From assembly GCA_024349245.1 (NCBI GenBank), contig JALDNG010000024.1, forward strand, positions 6,194,001 to 6,258,000: 64,000 nucleotides of DNA, written 5' to 3'. Positions 1 through 12,200 of the stretch are shown here, one piece after another; within the stretch, counting starts at the first letter, position 1; each line of letters opens with the position of its first letter. The notes below the pieces were generated by a model, which ran no database searches, was not told the DNA's origin, and saw only the letters and a program-made list of their open reading frames with translations. The stretch comes from Neodontobutis hainanensis. Taxonomy: Eukaryota; Chordata; Actinopteri; Gobiiformes; Odontobutidae. Position numbers and translations under genes: made by a program.

Positions 1-235
1 CTGCACCTGCGAGCTTGTCCCGGGGAGTATGTGAAAGTGTCCCACAGCCTTTACGGCATAATATAAAATCTCATGTATTGTTTACTTTGATGAGCAAACC
101 TCGTCCTGTACCATTGCCTACATATTTGTACTTTGCTCCTTTCTGCAAGAATTAAACCTGACCATTCATTTTTAAATTGTACGCTGTCTCCGAGTTCTCT
201 CTTGTAATTTGGATAATAATTCTTATAACAAGGGG
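1..235 (+). repeat. possible 3' part of an LTR, cut by the window edge
   Basis: The first 235 bases have an LTR-like order: a TATA-like stretch near 60-67, a poly(A)-signal-like attaaa near 152, then a pyrimidine-rich part ending in ..ttcttataaca. No internal retroelement gene or second LTR is visible, so this could be a solo LTR fragment or ordinary intergenic DNA. Confidence 0.25.
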
Positions 236-335
236 TTATAGCATCAACATACCATAGGAGCTATGTTGTCGGGGGCTGTATGCCCCTGGTAGGGTCCGAG
301 GTGACGGGCCAGACTAAGAGCAGTTTAAAAGCACC

Positions 336-1482
336 ATGTTTATGTTTGTATGTATATATGTTGTGACTCAACTCTGTGGGGCACTGTAACCTGAGACACA
401 TTTTATTGTAATATTTTAACTTACACTTATAGACATACAAAACGTGCAGAAAATGCAGTGGACTCTTTGCTGGTGGGCTTTCATTTCTGGAATGCAACTT
501 TGTAAAATAAAGAACTGTACCTGATTGATAAATTCTAGTCTGTCCATGAAGCCACCATTTTCACCATCTTCATCTTAAATATGGATTATTTTTTCATATC
601 TCATTCAGCCACACACACATTCTCAAAAGCATCCTTGATTTTGTAAAAGCACACCCAAAAAGAAAATAATTAATTTGATTTCATATTATTTTATTTTGAA
701 TTGCTTAATGATTTACAGTGATCAATAATGAACAGATCATAAAGTTAATGTCCCGTTATCCAGATAATGCAGGTAACAGCTGCATTAACAATGCTAATGC
801 TGCTGTAGGGTTTGTACCGGCTCGGGCCAGGATTGTGGGAAGCAGCGCCTGAAGCATCGGATTTCTATTAAAGTTAGACCTCTAGAAAAAGAAAAGTACA
901 ATATATTTATAAGGGATTTTATAAAACATAGACTTGTTTAACTGGTTTTCTTCTGATACTGACCTCATTGCTGCTGGAGCGTTTGACCCGGACCTCTTCC
1001 TCTGGAGTCTGTAAGAACAATCAAAATATTGGACTTTAAAGTCATTTGTTTGTTAAGAATGCACAGGACGAGTGAGTAGAAGATCTTACCGGGAGGGCAA
1101 GACTTAGACCGATGAGGACCAGAATGACAGTGACTGAGAACAGTTTCATTGTTGCAGAAGTAAAAGAGTTCCAACTGAAACAAAAATGAGCCTTGATATA
1201 AAACGTTTAAGATACAAATGAGTAAAAAAATTACGTATACCTTTAAAGTCAGTGAAGATGGAGAGGGTGACAGTGAAGATTCCAGCAGTGGATGGTGATC
1301 AGTGGGAACATGGACACCTTTAAAGCAGTTCTCTGCTGTCGGTCAGCCAATCAGATGAGTGTATTGGTATATTTGTGATTAGGGCAAAACCCAAAGAAAT
1401 GTTGTAATCAGAAGATAATCCTACAAGCCACTGTTCATGCAAGACTTGGGGCTAATTTCAATGTCGTTAGGAAACAGATGAT
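336..1482. repeat. tandem segmental duplication, copy A
   Basis: This segment, from ..tttatgtttgtatg to ..gttaggaaacagatgatg, matches 4551-5722 along its length with scattered substitutions and small indels. It carries the whole small secreted gene at 756-1149, its 5' untranslated exon and its upstream region. The unduplicated spacer between the copies is about 3.1 kb. Confidence 0.85.
756..1149 (-). CDS. small secreted SCPP-like protein, tandem copy A
   Basis: Three coding exons on the minus strand, all phase 0: 1090-1149, 964-1008 and 756-881 (stop TAA). The product is 76 residues. Exon 1 encodes a 20-residue signal peptide (MKLFSVTVILVLIGLSLALP). Exon 2 is short and charged (TPEEEVRVKRSSSNE) and ends in an S-x-E motif of the kind phosphorylated by Fam20C. 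Exon 3 is hydrophobic with a repeated Leu/Ala pattern (PMLQALLPTILARAG and ALLMQLLPALSG). A noncoding first exon probably ends with its donor near 1241. The signal-peptide exon, phase-0 introns and S-x-E exon are hallmarks of SCPP genes. I do not recognise the specific gene. The paralogue at 4974-5370 has the same three exons of equal length. Secretion is inferred; no biochemical role can be read from the sequence. Confidence 0.8.
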
Positions 1483-4400
1483 GTTTATTGGACACCTAAT
1501 ATGAGCACATTATATTTAATTCTATGTTGTTTTATACAACTGCCAAAATCAATGCTAAAACCCAGCTAAAACATCCCTTTATGTCTAAAGTCTGCAGCAT
1601 GTGTCTGACACTGATCTGATGGCTTTACTGTACAGCTGCAATGTGTTTTTATTCTCTGTGCAGTGGATAACCTTCATATTGCATATAATGACAAGATGTA
1701 CTTAACGCCAACAATTATCTGAACGCCTATTCACGCAGTATTCACTCATTTTACACTTCATCAAAGTGTGTTTTTATTGGCTTAACAGTTTCAGCAAGTT
1801 TTATTCACTTTAGTTTTACGTGAACAAGAGAAAACTGTGACCCCAGTGCTCCAAGTGTTAAATGCTAATAAGGGCAGCTCATTTACTAAGTAATGGATTT
1901 TTTTAGAAATTAATGGTAATGCATTGACTATACAAAATGAAAGTATACAAACAACTGCTGTTGGAAAGACTATGTACACATAAATCAGATCATAAAAAAT
2001 GACTATTATTCTCAGTGGTCTGTGTCTGATCAAAATCGTGAAAAACTAACATGCAGCAAAAAAAAAACAATAAATAGGTGTGTTATTCTGATGGAGAAAA
2101 AATGCCTTTACAGGTGTTTAAATCTTATAATCAGACTAAAGCCTACATTGATGAAAGATAGAACAGAAAGATAGAAAGACCAAAGACAAGCTGCGTCAGT
2201 TATCTAGCAGTGTCAGCGATTTAGAGGAATTGTTGCATAGTGTGTCTGCCTCTTGCTGGCCCTACAATCTCTGTCAGCCAACTCACCAACCGGAATGTGC
2301 CGGGAAATGACGTATTTATTAACGTGTCCACACAGGGACCTCAGCCAAACACGAAGATGCAGAATAAATGGAGTAGAAGTTCTATTTGGGACTCAAATAC
2401 AGTGGACACTTTCAGAGTTTTATTTTCAATGCACATAAAAGCCACTAATGCAAACGCTAACTTACGATTCACTGGCGCCATGACGCAATCAGACAGCGTT
2501 CAGAAATGTGCTCCGACTGACGTCAGTTGTGGCTCTCGGTGTGAACATGCAGTAGATTACGATCTACCTAATTTAACGTCTGGGAGTGTGGCTTGCACAA
2601 ATCTTATAAGACAAAAACATGTGTAGACCAGGCTTAAAAAAAAAAAAAAAAAAAATGCCGTGGATTTTTTTACTGAAAAGTCTGATTTTAAGAGTCAGTG
2701 TTTTGTTTCAATTAACTTCCATCCAGTTCAACAATGTTTTGTACTACTTCAAAAGGTGTAGCGCAGGATTGCAGAGTGTTTGTTTTTTATGTTTAGTCAA
2801 GCTCTAGTTTTGTCCTTACCTAGTCCAAATCTTGCTTTTAGTTCTGCTTTACTTTTATTTTTCTAGGTTTGGATTGTCTGTTTTGAAAGGCCATTTTAAC
2901 CCAGGTTTACGTATATTTTTGGTCCTTGTTTGTTTAGCTTAGTTTCCTCTGTGGCCTACTCCTGGTTATGACTTTAATTTAAAACAATTAGAAGCTTTAG
3001 AGATTATTTAGGTTAGCTATTTCAATGTGGAAATTAGGCAACTGTTTTAAGCAACATATGACTAACAGTATTAACATTGTATTCTATCACAATGGTAAAA
3101 TACCCAGTGTAATACTATTATGGAAACAGAATAGTCTAATGCAGGTATATGGTACATACCTCATAATCCTTTATCTGGTTTTAAGGGTCTTCACTGTAGA
3201 CACAGGTGCCTTTAAACATGTATTCTTGACCCGCGTCTGCGTTGTTGTTAACCCTGTTAAAAAAAATCTGTAACATGCAAACATTTTTGAACTAGCACTA
3301 AAACCAGGTCTAGATCTGAAACAGACCAAGAACTTAACCAAGCCTAAAACTATCTGAAACTATGACTAAACATGTACTCCATGAGTATTAAAGTAATAAA
3401 GTATGTATTATTAGTTAAGTAAATACTAAATAGCAAAACCATTCAAAGCCTGGCTGTTCTCTTTGCAAAATAATTCTCAAGTAAATTACTTTCCATAAAA
3501 GAGAGTCATCCTCTGAGGTAGTCAGCATGACTAAAGGAAAACAGTTATTTACGCGACATTAGACAATATTAAACTCTCAAACATGTAAATGTATTAACAA
3601 AATACATTACATAAAATAATGAACCTAGTGGCTTAAAATATTATTGATATTTTTAGTAAATGTCCAAATTGAATCAAATTTTTATTTTCATTTAACTGAC
3701 AGATCCTCCCTGGGACCCCGCTGATTTAAAAGCTTGGACTTACTTGATACATGTATGGTGCACCTCTTACAACCCCACATACCTTGATGTCCCGTAACAC
3801 ACAGAAAAAGTCAGTTTTCTTAAAATAAACATGTGCTAAAATGCAACTATATTCTGATTTATGTGTGAGTCACCCTTGCGTGCCATTTTTGCCACAAACA
3901 CAGTAAAAAAAGAGTAGCCATTGTGGTATATGAAGCTATACATAGAAGTATAAACATATTTTAGACGAACATAAACCAAGCATTTAACGGTTGAAGCTTA
4001 TCATTAACCCTCAAAGTCATAAATTCATACACTCACCTTTCAGCTCTACCATGTCATGTCCTCAATGTCTCCCTCAGAAAATGTGTGTTCTGAGTATCAT
4101 TTTTGAAAAATTGGTTTAAGTCTAAGTGTGTATGTTGGTAAATAAAAAATAGACACTGAAATCTTTATGGAAACCCAATACATATTTATATATATATATA
4201 TATTAAGTGCACATTACACTAATTCATAATCAATTCATAATTGATTTTTGTGCAAAACAACCATAATAAATCACAATAGAAAATGTATCATTGCCCGGCA
4301 TTAGTAAAGAATAAAACTGACAGCAGGAAAAAAAAAAAAGACATTTAGCCTAAAATAGAACCTCTGGTTAATTCTCACAGCACTTCAAACTTGTAAAGTT

Positions 4401-4550
4401 GTACAAAAGAAAGACGTATTCTCATCTCATCAGTAATTGACTTTTTGTTTGTACTGTTCTTATTTTTACATTTTTGTAGTTCAGTAGTCTTCAGCACTTT
4501 TTTAAACATTTGATACTGTTAAATTTTGTGCCTTTCTTTTTGTCATTTAT
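1483..4550. other. intergenic spacer between the duplicated genes
   Basis: AT-rich sequence without a recognisable gene. It contains an A-run at about 2636-2654 directly after a 400-base segment of higher GC (about 2240-2635), which could be an old retroposed insert. There are also small A and TA tracts (4189-4201, 4327-4339). Confidence 0.5.
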
Positions 4551-5722
4551 TGTTTATGTTTGTATGTATATATGTTGTGACTTAGCTCTGTGGGGCACTT
4601 TTGAGACTCATTTTCTTTTTATGTGTATTATAACTTACCCTTATAGACATACAAAACATGCAGAAATTGCAGTGCACTCTTTGCTGGTGTGGCTTTCATT
4701 TCTGGAATGCAACTTTGTAAAATAAAGAACACTGTTTATGTATCTGATTGATAAATTCTAGTCTGTCCATGAAGCTACCATTTTCACCATCTTCATCTTA
4801 AATATGCAATATTTTTTTCATATCTCATTCAGCTACACACACATTCTCAAATGCACCCTGCATTTTGTAAAAACACACCCAAAAAGAAAATAATTAATTT
4901 GATTTCATATTAATTTATTTTGAATTACTTAATGATTTACAGTGATCAATAATGAACAGATCATAATGTCCCGTTATCCGGATAATGCGGGTAACAGCTG
5001 CATTAACAATGCTAATGCTGCTGTAGGGTTTGTACCGGCTTGAGCCAGGATTGCGGGAAGCATTGCCTGAAGCATCGGATTTCCATTAATGTTATATCTC
5101 TAGAAAAAGAAAAGTACAATATATTTATAAGTGATTTCATAAAACATAGACTTGTTTAACTGGTTTTCTTCTGATACTGACCTCATTGCTGCTGGAGCGT
5201 TTGACCCGGACCTCTTCCTCTGGAGTCTGTAAGAACAATCAAAATATTGGGCTTTAAAGTCATTTGTTTGTTAAGAATGCACAGGACGAGTGAGTAGAAG
5301 AAGATCTTACCGGGAGGGCAAGACTTAGACCGATGAGGACCAGAATGACAGTGACTGAGAACAGTTTCATTGTTGCAGAAGTAAGAGAGTTCCAACTGAA
5401 ACAAAAATGAAGAGATGAGCAACCTTGATACTAAAAGTTTAAGATACAAATGAGGAAAAAACAATAGTGTATACCTTTAAAGTCAGTGAAGATGGAGAGG
5501 ACAGTGTTCACAGACGATTCCAGCAGTGGATGGTGATCAGTTGGAACATGGACACCTTTTGAAGCAGTTCTCTGCTGTCGGTCAGCCAATCAGAAGAGTG
5601 TATTTGTTTGTTTGTGATTAGGGCAAAACCCAAAGAAATGTTGTAATCAGAAGATAATCCTACAAGCCACTGTTCATGCAAGACTTGGGGCTAATTTCAG
5701 TGCTGTTAGGAAACAAATGATG
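4551..5722. repeat. tandem segmental duplication, copy B
   Basis: Counterpart of 336-1482. Homology covers flank, 3' region, gene, introns and upstream DNA. It ends where copy A continues ..gttaggaaacagatgatg and this copy reads ..gttaggaaacaaatgatgg. Preserved introns and flanks show DNA-level tandem duplication rather than retroposition. Confidence 0.85.
4974..5370 (-). CDS. small secreted SCPP-like protein, tandem copy B
   Basis: Three phase-0 coding exons at 5311-5370, 5182-5226 and 4974-5099, giving 76 residues. The signal peptide and the TPEEEVRVKRSSSNE exon are identical to those of the copy at 756-1149. Differences fall in the last exon: R-Y-N-I-N-G replaces R-S-N-F-N-R at its start, and the middle reads MLPAILAQAG instead of LLPTILARAG. 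The ALLMQLLPALSG end is unchanged. The equal-length open frames suggest that both copies are functional or the duplication is very recent. The noncoding first exon resembles that of copy A, with a donor near 5476. The C-terminus is hydrophobic and could form an amphipathic helix, which is inference. Confidence 0.8.
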
Positions 5723-7030
5723 GAGTGGACATGATTCAGCCCATCTGTGTTGGCAGCGCCCATTTCTAGGAAATGAGAACCAAACATTTGAACAATTAAT
5801 GTTCATGACTCGACAGTTTGGGCATTGACATTATGAAAAAACAATGACATTTTTTTAGTGGTTAGTGTGTTGGTGGTTTGTCTGTTTCATTTGCATGCAT
5901 TAGTTGAAATACTAACAGTAATCTAATTACCTTTACTCCTTACTAGTTAAAGTTTCAGTCTCTCGTCTTTTATGGTGTTTACTTTTATGGAGTATGGTAT
6001 ACAGTGTAGAAATAGTTTCAACACTATACAGTCAAGACAATCCTGAGAAATTGCTGCATAGCTTTCCAAACCAAATCATTGCTCTTTGACTCACTGAGCC
6101 ATGAAGGACATGAAGGAGAGGCTCACAGGGAACAAACAGCTATGATCAGTTTATTTTGTCTTGCAAATTAATGTTGTTACTTTTCTCTCCTTGTTTCCAA
6201 TGTTGCACGTTGTTGTCATTTGTTCAAATCTGCTTTTTCTATCTCTTGTCTTTATCAGTCATCTAAGAGTTATTCATTGTGTGAATGCTGAAGTATTCAG
6301 CAATCATACCTTGATTAAGTAAGTAAGTAAACTGTATTTATATATACAGGACATTGGTGGTCCTAATCTGTAAGTGTAGAAGGTGTTAAGTCAGATGTGG
6401 GTTTTATAGAACAAGAGCAATATTCTTCATGCAGTCAGGCTTAAGCTTGGTACATACTCCACAAGAACAGAGAAATGTGTTCTTGTTCTTAAAGTTTTAA
6501 GTTAGTTCTAGCTAAGACATTAAGACATTAGGGCTACATACTTAACAGAAAACTCGAGCAGAACTCCTCGTTATTCCAAATTAACCCCGGCCACACAAAT
6601 TTCTGACCCATCACACTTGGGGACCCACAAGAAAAAAGGTTTGCACAGATGATGTGTCAAGAACAAACTAAAAGAAATCCCAAACCTGGGAGAAAAAACA
6701 CATTTCATTGTTCGTGTGAATGTTATATTCAAAAAAGTTTGTGTAGGGACAACAAAAGGCAGGAAAAGCTGGGATATAAAAAAATATAAATAATAAAAAA
6801 ATAAAGGAAAAAAAAATGTGGAACGTTTTGTAAGTAATTGTTTTGGAAAGTCATTAATGTTATTCATTTGAGCAACATATGTATTTCAAAAAGACTGTGT
6901 GTATCAATGGTTACAACATGCTCAGAAGTGGAAGCTTGTGGACTCCTATCCCTTTTCCCTCAGTAGTAAAACTGGGCAGAGGTTTACCAATCTGCAAAAA
7001 ATGTGTCTAAAAATGATGGCAGAACAATGT
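5723..7030. other. intergenic, with one arm of a local duplication
   Basis: No gene recognised. The stretch 6731-6982 is related to 9957-10222: both begin with aaaaaagtttgtgtaggg and end with ccctcag.agtaaa..gggcagaggttt. This marks the 5'-proximal arm of the local unit that also carries the gene at 7440-7854. Confidence 0.55.
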
Positions 7031-7034
7031 AAAA

Positions 7035-7205
7035 TTGTATTATCCCATGAGCTAGGTGGTTCGATTCTCACTCTCCCCACAGTTCATATTGTCGTTGTGT
7101 CCTTGGGCAAGACACTTAACCGACCTTGCCTCCAGTGGCTGTAAAACTGGTTATTACTGTAGAACAATATAAGTCGCTTTGGATAAAGCTAAATGAATAA
7201 ATGTA
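7035..7205 (+). repeat. L2/SINE-type tail repeat
   Basis: Contains gttcgattctcactctcccc, gtccttgggcaagacactta and an end of the form aagtcgctttggataaagctaaatgaataaatgtaa. This is the 3' tail shared by L2-like LINEs and several fish SINEs. An inverted relative lies at 41085-41240. Assignment rests on remembered consensus features. Confidence 0.6.
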
Positions 7206-7439
7206 AATGTAGAACAGAACAAGTAAAAACTTTCCTCACATTGTATTGTGTTTTTGTTTAGTTTTTTGACATTTGATTAAAAAGACAATACAAGAGGAAA
7301 CAGAATTGTAGTTCAGACATTAGTGTTTATTTTCAGAAATACCAAATGCATTTTTAGAAAGTAATTTCCACTCCATCCTTTAGAGTAATGTTAGTCAAAC
7401 ATTATTATTTTCTCATTGATACTCAGTGGAGTTCAGATT

Positions 7440-7854
7440 TTATGTAGTTTTCTTAACAGTGGTGCTGGTGGTGGTAGGAGTTGTACTGGTAGTAGTTGGA
7501 GTGGTCGTAGTAGTTGGAGCTGTTGTTGTCGTGAAAAGGTTAAAATACAACAGCCAAAAACTTGCCGGTAAGCCAATACCCCCCATACCCCCCTGTAAAA
7601 TAGAAACAAAAGGGTAATGACAGAGCAGATTTCATTTTACTGTATTTTTAGTCACGTTTAAATCTTTTTACCTCATTTGACCAAGAGCCAGCAGAGCGAT
7701 CAAGACGATCGTGCTCCTTATGAACTTGCGAGTGCTCAGTGTGATTTCGTCTGTTCATTTTCGAGACACCTTCATGATGATTGGGTCTGACACTGACAGG
7801 AGAGGCCAGAGTCACGCTCAGGAGCAGTCCCAGAATAATAGCTACCTTCAGCAT
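7440..7854 (-). CDS. Thr-rich small secreted SCPP-like protein
   Basis: Two coding exons on the minus strand, phase 0: 7672-7854 and 7440-7592 (stop TAA), 111 residues. Residues 1-19 are a signal peptide (MLKVAIILGLLLSVTLASP). The first exon continues through a His/Arg-rich basic part and ends in SAGSWSNE at a GT donor. In the related genes at 756, 4974 and 13111 the same S(N/D)E end belongs to a separate second exon, so here the signal-peptide and second exons appear fused. The last exon starts GGMGGIGLP and ends in a Thr/Pro/Ser tail of about 30 residues, a likely O-glycosylation substrate. A TATAAATA box lies on the gene strand at 8015-8022, with a motif shared with the paralogues near 8041-8074. 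The specific gene is not recognised. Confidence 0.72.
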
Positions 7855-8014
7855 GGTTATACACCTGTTAAAATAAAACAACAACCAGCTTTTCATTATG
7901 CAGACAAATGCTGGAAGAAAAGACACAAGTAAAATGTATTACTGTCAAGTCTTCAGCTAACTGTCAAACAGAGGATGCAGGAGGATGTTGTGATGTGTCT
8001 CACTCAGCTTCCCC

Positions 8015-8074
8015 TATTTATACATCGAGAGAGCACATGCCAACTCATTAGCATACGTAAATATTGGGAAATTG
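8015..8074 (-). promoter_or_regulatory. TATA box and shared upstream motif of the Thr-rich gene
   Basis: On the gene strand, a TATAAATA box (8015-8022) is preceded by a block that reads on the plus strand aactcattagcat..attgggaaattg (about 8041-8074). The same block precedes the gene at 13111-13544 and both decayed copies (9080-9125, 12080-12118). The gene-strand core ATGCTAATGAG contains a POU-octamer-like ATGCTAAT. Confidence 0.5.
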
Positions 8075-8599
8075 CATTTAGTACCAAATCCCTCTTTTCC
8101 ACATTTCTGGGTGTGGTCTGTCTTTGGCAACACCTGAAGTCTATGATAGGGCTGTGACATCTAGTAATTGTATAATGCTGAGGTATTCAGCCATATTCAA
8201 TTATTGTATTCCATTTTGAGGATAAAACCAGACCATTTAAATTATACAAAAATTTTAATATTTACATTGCATTGTGTTGTTACAGACACGGTTACTTTTG
8301 GTATTTATAAATAAATGAAAAAAAACAATGAGTTTTTTACAAACTTTGCCTCTTTCAAAGATTCATCCTCACTCAGATGGATGAACTGTTCCTAGCTGGG
8401 TTTTTTGAGTTTTTCAACACCCTGACAAAGAGTTTAAGGACAAGGGATGTTGATTTGAGGTAATTGTTACTGTGATACTGGACTATATAAATAAAATAAG
8501 ATTGAATATATTTTGGTTTATTGTACAGAACACAACATCAGCACAGAATGGTTTATCTGCCCAGCATTAACCAAACTGTTAGTGATCTTCAGAGGATTT

Positions 8600-8934
8600 T
8601 TAGATTTGTAGGAGTAGTTGCGGTGGTGGTTGTAATTGACAGAGTAAAGATTATTAGGGGTTTCAGTGCATTATTGATATGTCTAAATAAATATTGTGTT
8701 ATCGTAAGTCACATATTTTACAGTCAGTAGAAAGCAGAGCTTTACAACATTTGAGCCAGAGATGGTGCGAGCAAAATGTTGGTGGTCCTTATCCATCTGT
8801 AAGTTAAAAGGTTCTTTGTTAGAAGTGGGTTTTAGAGAAGAAAAAAAAGATCAATGATTTTGCACACGTTTTTGACTTACAGAAGAAGCATTCAGGCTCC
8901 GGAGGCATCAGAGAATAATGGTTACCTTTAGCAT
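8600..8934 (-). pseudogene. decayed copy of the Thr-rich secreted gene
   Basis: At 8876-8934 the minus strand resembles the signal-peptide exon of the 7440-7854 gene (ATG CTA AAG GTA ACC ATT ATT CTC) but then hits TGA at codon 9. At about 8600-8640 the same strand reads Thr-rich in one frame (ITTTTATTPT), matching the tail exon. No intact middle part is found. The shared upstream motif survives at about 9080-9125. The copy is not expected to make a secreted protein. Confidence 0.6.
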
Positions 8935-9129
8935 GGTTACACAACTGTTGTAAAAGACAGTATTTCAGTGAAACACAATAAATACTGCAGGAAAGAGTCA
9001 AGTAAAAAGGCATTACTTTAAAGGCTTCAGCTCACTGTTACAGTGTAAAAAGTACTTTTTAAACAGGCTACACGGATGTTAACTCATTAGCATAAGCTAG
9101 CTACACAGATGTTGGGAAATTGGAATTAG

Positions 9130-11860
9130 GAAATCCAAACCGTGGCCAATTTCTGCGTGTGGTTTATGTCTACCGTCAAACTTGAAATATAGTGTTGAAA
9201 TCTATTGAATATTAATTAAAGATGTAATATACTTGTCCATTGTGAAAGCTGGTAGTTAGTGGGTGGACAGTGCTAGCACACGCTAACGTGTTTACTTTAT
9301 CAGACATTATTGCGCAGACACATGTGAATTATGAACAACTATCAAAAAGTCATTCTTATCCTCACCTTTAGGTAAAAGCCGAGCCCATGTTTGTTGTGTT
9401 TTTTAAAACAATCTTAAAGATCTATTATTGTATGTATTATTTCTTTTGCACCACATTATCCCATTATGCTAACACTACCGCACTAATACTAATTGAAAGA
9501 AAGTTAAAATTGACAAATTATGCATTTGGTCTGTGTGTATTATTTCTATTTATTTTTGGATAACTAGAACTTATCTATTATGCGACACACTTGGGCATTA
9601 TGGATATAAAGGGAGTGGAAGTGTTTCATGTGCTGTGAATGTTAGGTTTAGTTTGAGTTTTTAAACTGATTTGGTAGGTTTAAGATTTAAAGATAGATTT
9701 GTGTCAGCAAATAAAATTAAAATAAACCCTGCAGATTATGTGTCATCAATATGGAATTAAAGGCGTGTTGGTTCAGGACTGTAAGAGGCAGTTACAAACT
9801 GAAAAAAGTTTGGACACTTAAATGTAAATAAAAACAATGCAACAATTTGCAAATGCCATAAAACCATACACATCACAATAGAACATTAACAACATATTAT
9901 GTGTTGAAATTGAGACATTTTACCATTCTAGGAAAAATAATAGCTTTTTTTAACTCAAAAAAGTTTGTGTAGGGGCAACAAAAAGCAGGAAAAGTAGGCT
10001 GTGGTACAAAAAAACTATCACAAAAAAATGAATCAACTTGAGGAACATTTTGCAACTAATTGTTTTAGAAGTAAAGATTCATTCAATTAATGTATTTGAG
10101 CAACATGTGTATATCAGATAACAATGTGCTCAAAAGGAGTAGGAAGAAGTTTGAAAAGAAGTGTGGAAGAAGCTTCTGGACTCCCTACCCCTTTTCCCTC
10201 AGAAGTAAAGATGGGCAGAGGTTTCTGTTTGGGAAATCACTGCAGGGGTTCTGATGTCACTATCTGTGAACGCAGTTTACAGTACCATTCGCAAATGTTA
10301 AAGCTGTGTCAAGTAAACCATATTTGAGTAAACCATAAAGCAAACCATAAAGCCATATTTGAACACCAACTCTGACCCAAAGCACATTAAAAATGGACGC
10401 AGAATTTAAAACTGTTAGTCAATTTTAAATTCCTTTTGCACAGTGAGAGTTTTGGCCCAGAGAAGATGCCATGTATTCTGTGAATCTTTATATAAAGGAC
10501 TCCTTCAGAACATGTAAACCAGCCTACCATAACCTAGATAAAATAGAATCTTCAGACACGTAATAGAGCACTTGTCATTTAACACCAATGACTGTAGAAA
10601 ATATAGAAGTCTTCCGCCCATTGCTCCCCATTCACAGATATTGTCGTGACCACAGGGCAAGAAAATGGTGGTTACATCCGGGCTATTCGGCTTTTATTAC
10701 ATAGTAAATGTATAGTTTTCAGATAGCATAAACAAACATATTAATCAAAAAATCCGCTTCTAGAGCCTGCCCTCTGGTGGACGGAGGTATATCGCTGTAT
10801 ATCAGTGTATGGTGGTGCCCTTACTCAAGACCTTGTAAAGGGTTCCATGATAGGGCCTTGTTTAACAAACTTTTGTAAAGAACTGGCTCATAACAAGCCA
10901 CTGTTAGTATAATAGTCAGTGAATAATTATTGTGTAATTGCTATAAGTTTTTAGTTATGCTCTCCCATACATGATAATGTATATTAATTTTGAAGAGCTT
11001 GTGTAATATTTTGCAACCCACTTCTTGTGTGTATCAAGCAGGAGCTGATGACCAACAGTGTCAAATGCAGCGCTAAGATCCAGGAAGACGAGAACTGAGA
11101 GGTTGCTAGAGTCCATGTTATCACGAAGGTCATTTTACAACTTTTAGTTATGTAGGTTCAGTGCTGTGCTTAGTTCTAAAACGTCTTAAAGATTGTTAAT
11201 CTTCATGTAATTATTCAGTTGCAGAGAAATGAAATGAAATTTATCGGGTCGAGATTATGCTTTTTTAACAGTGTGTAACCACAGATGTTTTTAGGGCAAA
11301 AGGAAAGATACCCTGCTGAAGAGAGCAGTTAACTATTTGTATAATGTTTTGAAGAAGGGTGTGTGCAGAGGGTCCAGAGAACAAGTTGTTGACTTTAGTT
11401 TATCTACAGTTTCTTCAAGGATTGCAGAGCCCACTGGAGTAAAGTGAGGCATGGCGCAAGTCTTATTCACAGGGGATGGGTTAGTAGCATACCTCTGCCT
11501 GTGTTCAAAGAGCTTGTGTTATTTTTGATTGCTGTAATCTTGCTGTTAATAAAAATCAGCTAATTCAATGCATTTGGATAAAGACAGTAAATCTAAATTA
11601 GGAAAGGGTGGTTTATAAGCCGATCAACAGTGGAAAACAGCACTTGTGCCTTATTTTCTGTAAATATTAATTTATGATTTTTGAGATAAAAGGATGGTCT
11701 GACATTGTGTTTATTGCCTTGTTGTAGTTTGCGAGGCAGCCTTTGTAGATTTACTTGCCTGACAGAACTGTTAGTGTGCTTTAGGTTTTCTGGAGGTTGA
11801 TTTTGTTTTCAGTGGCGCAATGCTGTCACTTTTGAGTTGAAATTATTTACTAAATTGTCA
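9130..11860. other. gene-free interval with repeat fragments
   Basis: No gene recognised. 9957-10222 is the partner of 6731-6982. About 10570-10810 resembles a dispersed fish repeat (ccgcccattgctccccattcac..ggtggttacatccgg..tgccctctggtgg). About 11030-11120 has coding-like, higher-GC sequence (gatgaccaacagtgtcaaatgc..) that may come from an old transposon. Family assignments are uncertain. Confidence 0.4.
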
Positions 11861-11867
11861 GGTGTCA

Positions 11868-12200
11868 GTCCCAGAATAATAGCTACCTTCAGCATGGTTA
11901 TACACCTGTTAAAAAACAAAAACAACAACCAGCTTTTCAATATGCATATAAATTCTGAAAAAAAACACAAGTTAAATTTATTACCGTTAAGGCTTCTTCT
12001 AACTGTCAAACAGAGGATGCAGGAGGATGTTGTGATTGTGTCTCAGCTTTCCCTATTTATACATCGAGAGAGCACATGCCAACTAATTATTAAACATATA
12101 TGTTGGAAAATTGCATTCAGTAGGAAATCCCTCTTTTCCACTGGGTGTGGTCTGTCTTTGGCAACACCTGAAGTCTATGAAAGTGCTGTGGCATCTAGTA
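11868..12200 (-). pseudogene. chimeric signal-peptide exon copy with promoter
   Basis: From 11868 to about 12200 the sequence matches about 7830-8165: the signal-peptide exon start, its upstream intron and exon, a TATAAATA box (12054-12061) and a partly altered upstream motif. The frame starts MLKVAIILGL, as in the gene at 7440-7854, but at 11868 homology stops and unrelated sequence follows (TPDNLVNNF..). The gene body is missing. Together with 9957-10222 it looks like a second copy of the 6.7-8.2 kb unit whose middle was replaced. Confidence 0.6.

Noticed and set aside
2240..2626. 128-codon open frame followed by an A-run
   Set aside because: No recognisable domain; could be a retroposed fragment, but no known element or target duplication could be shown.
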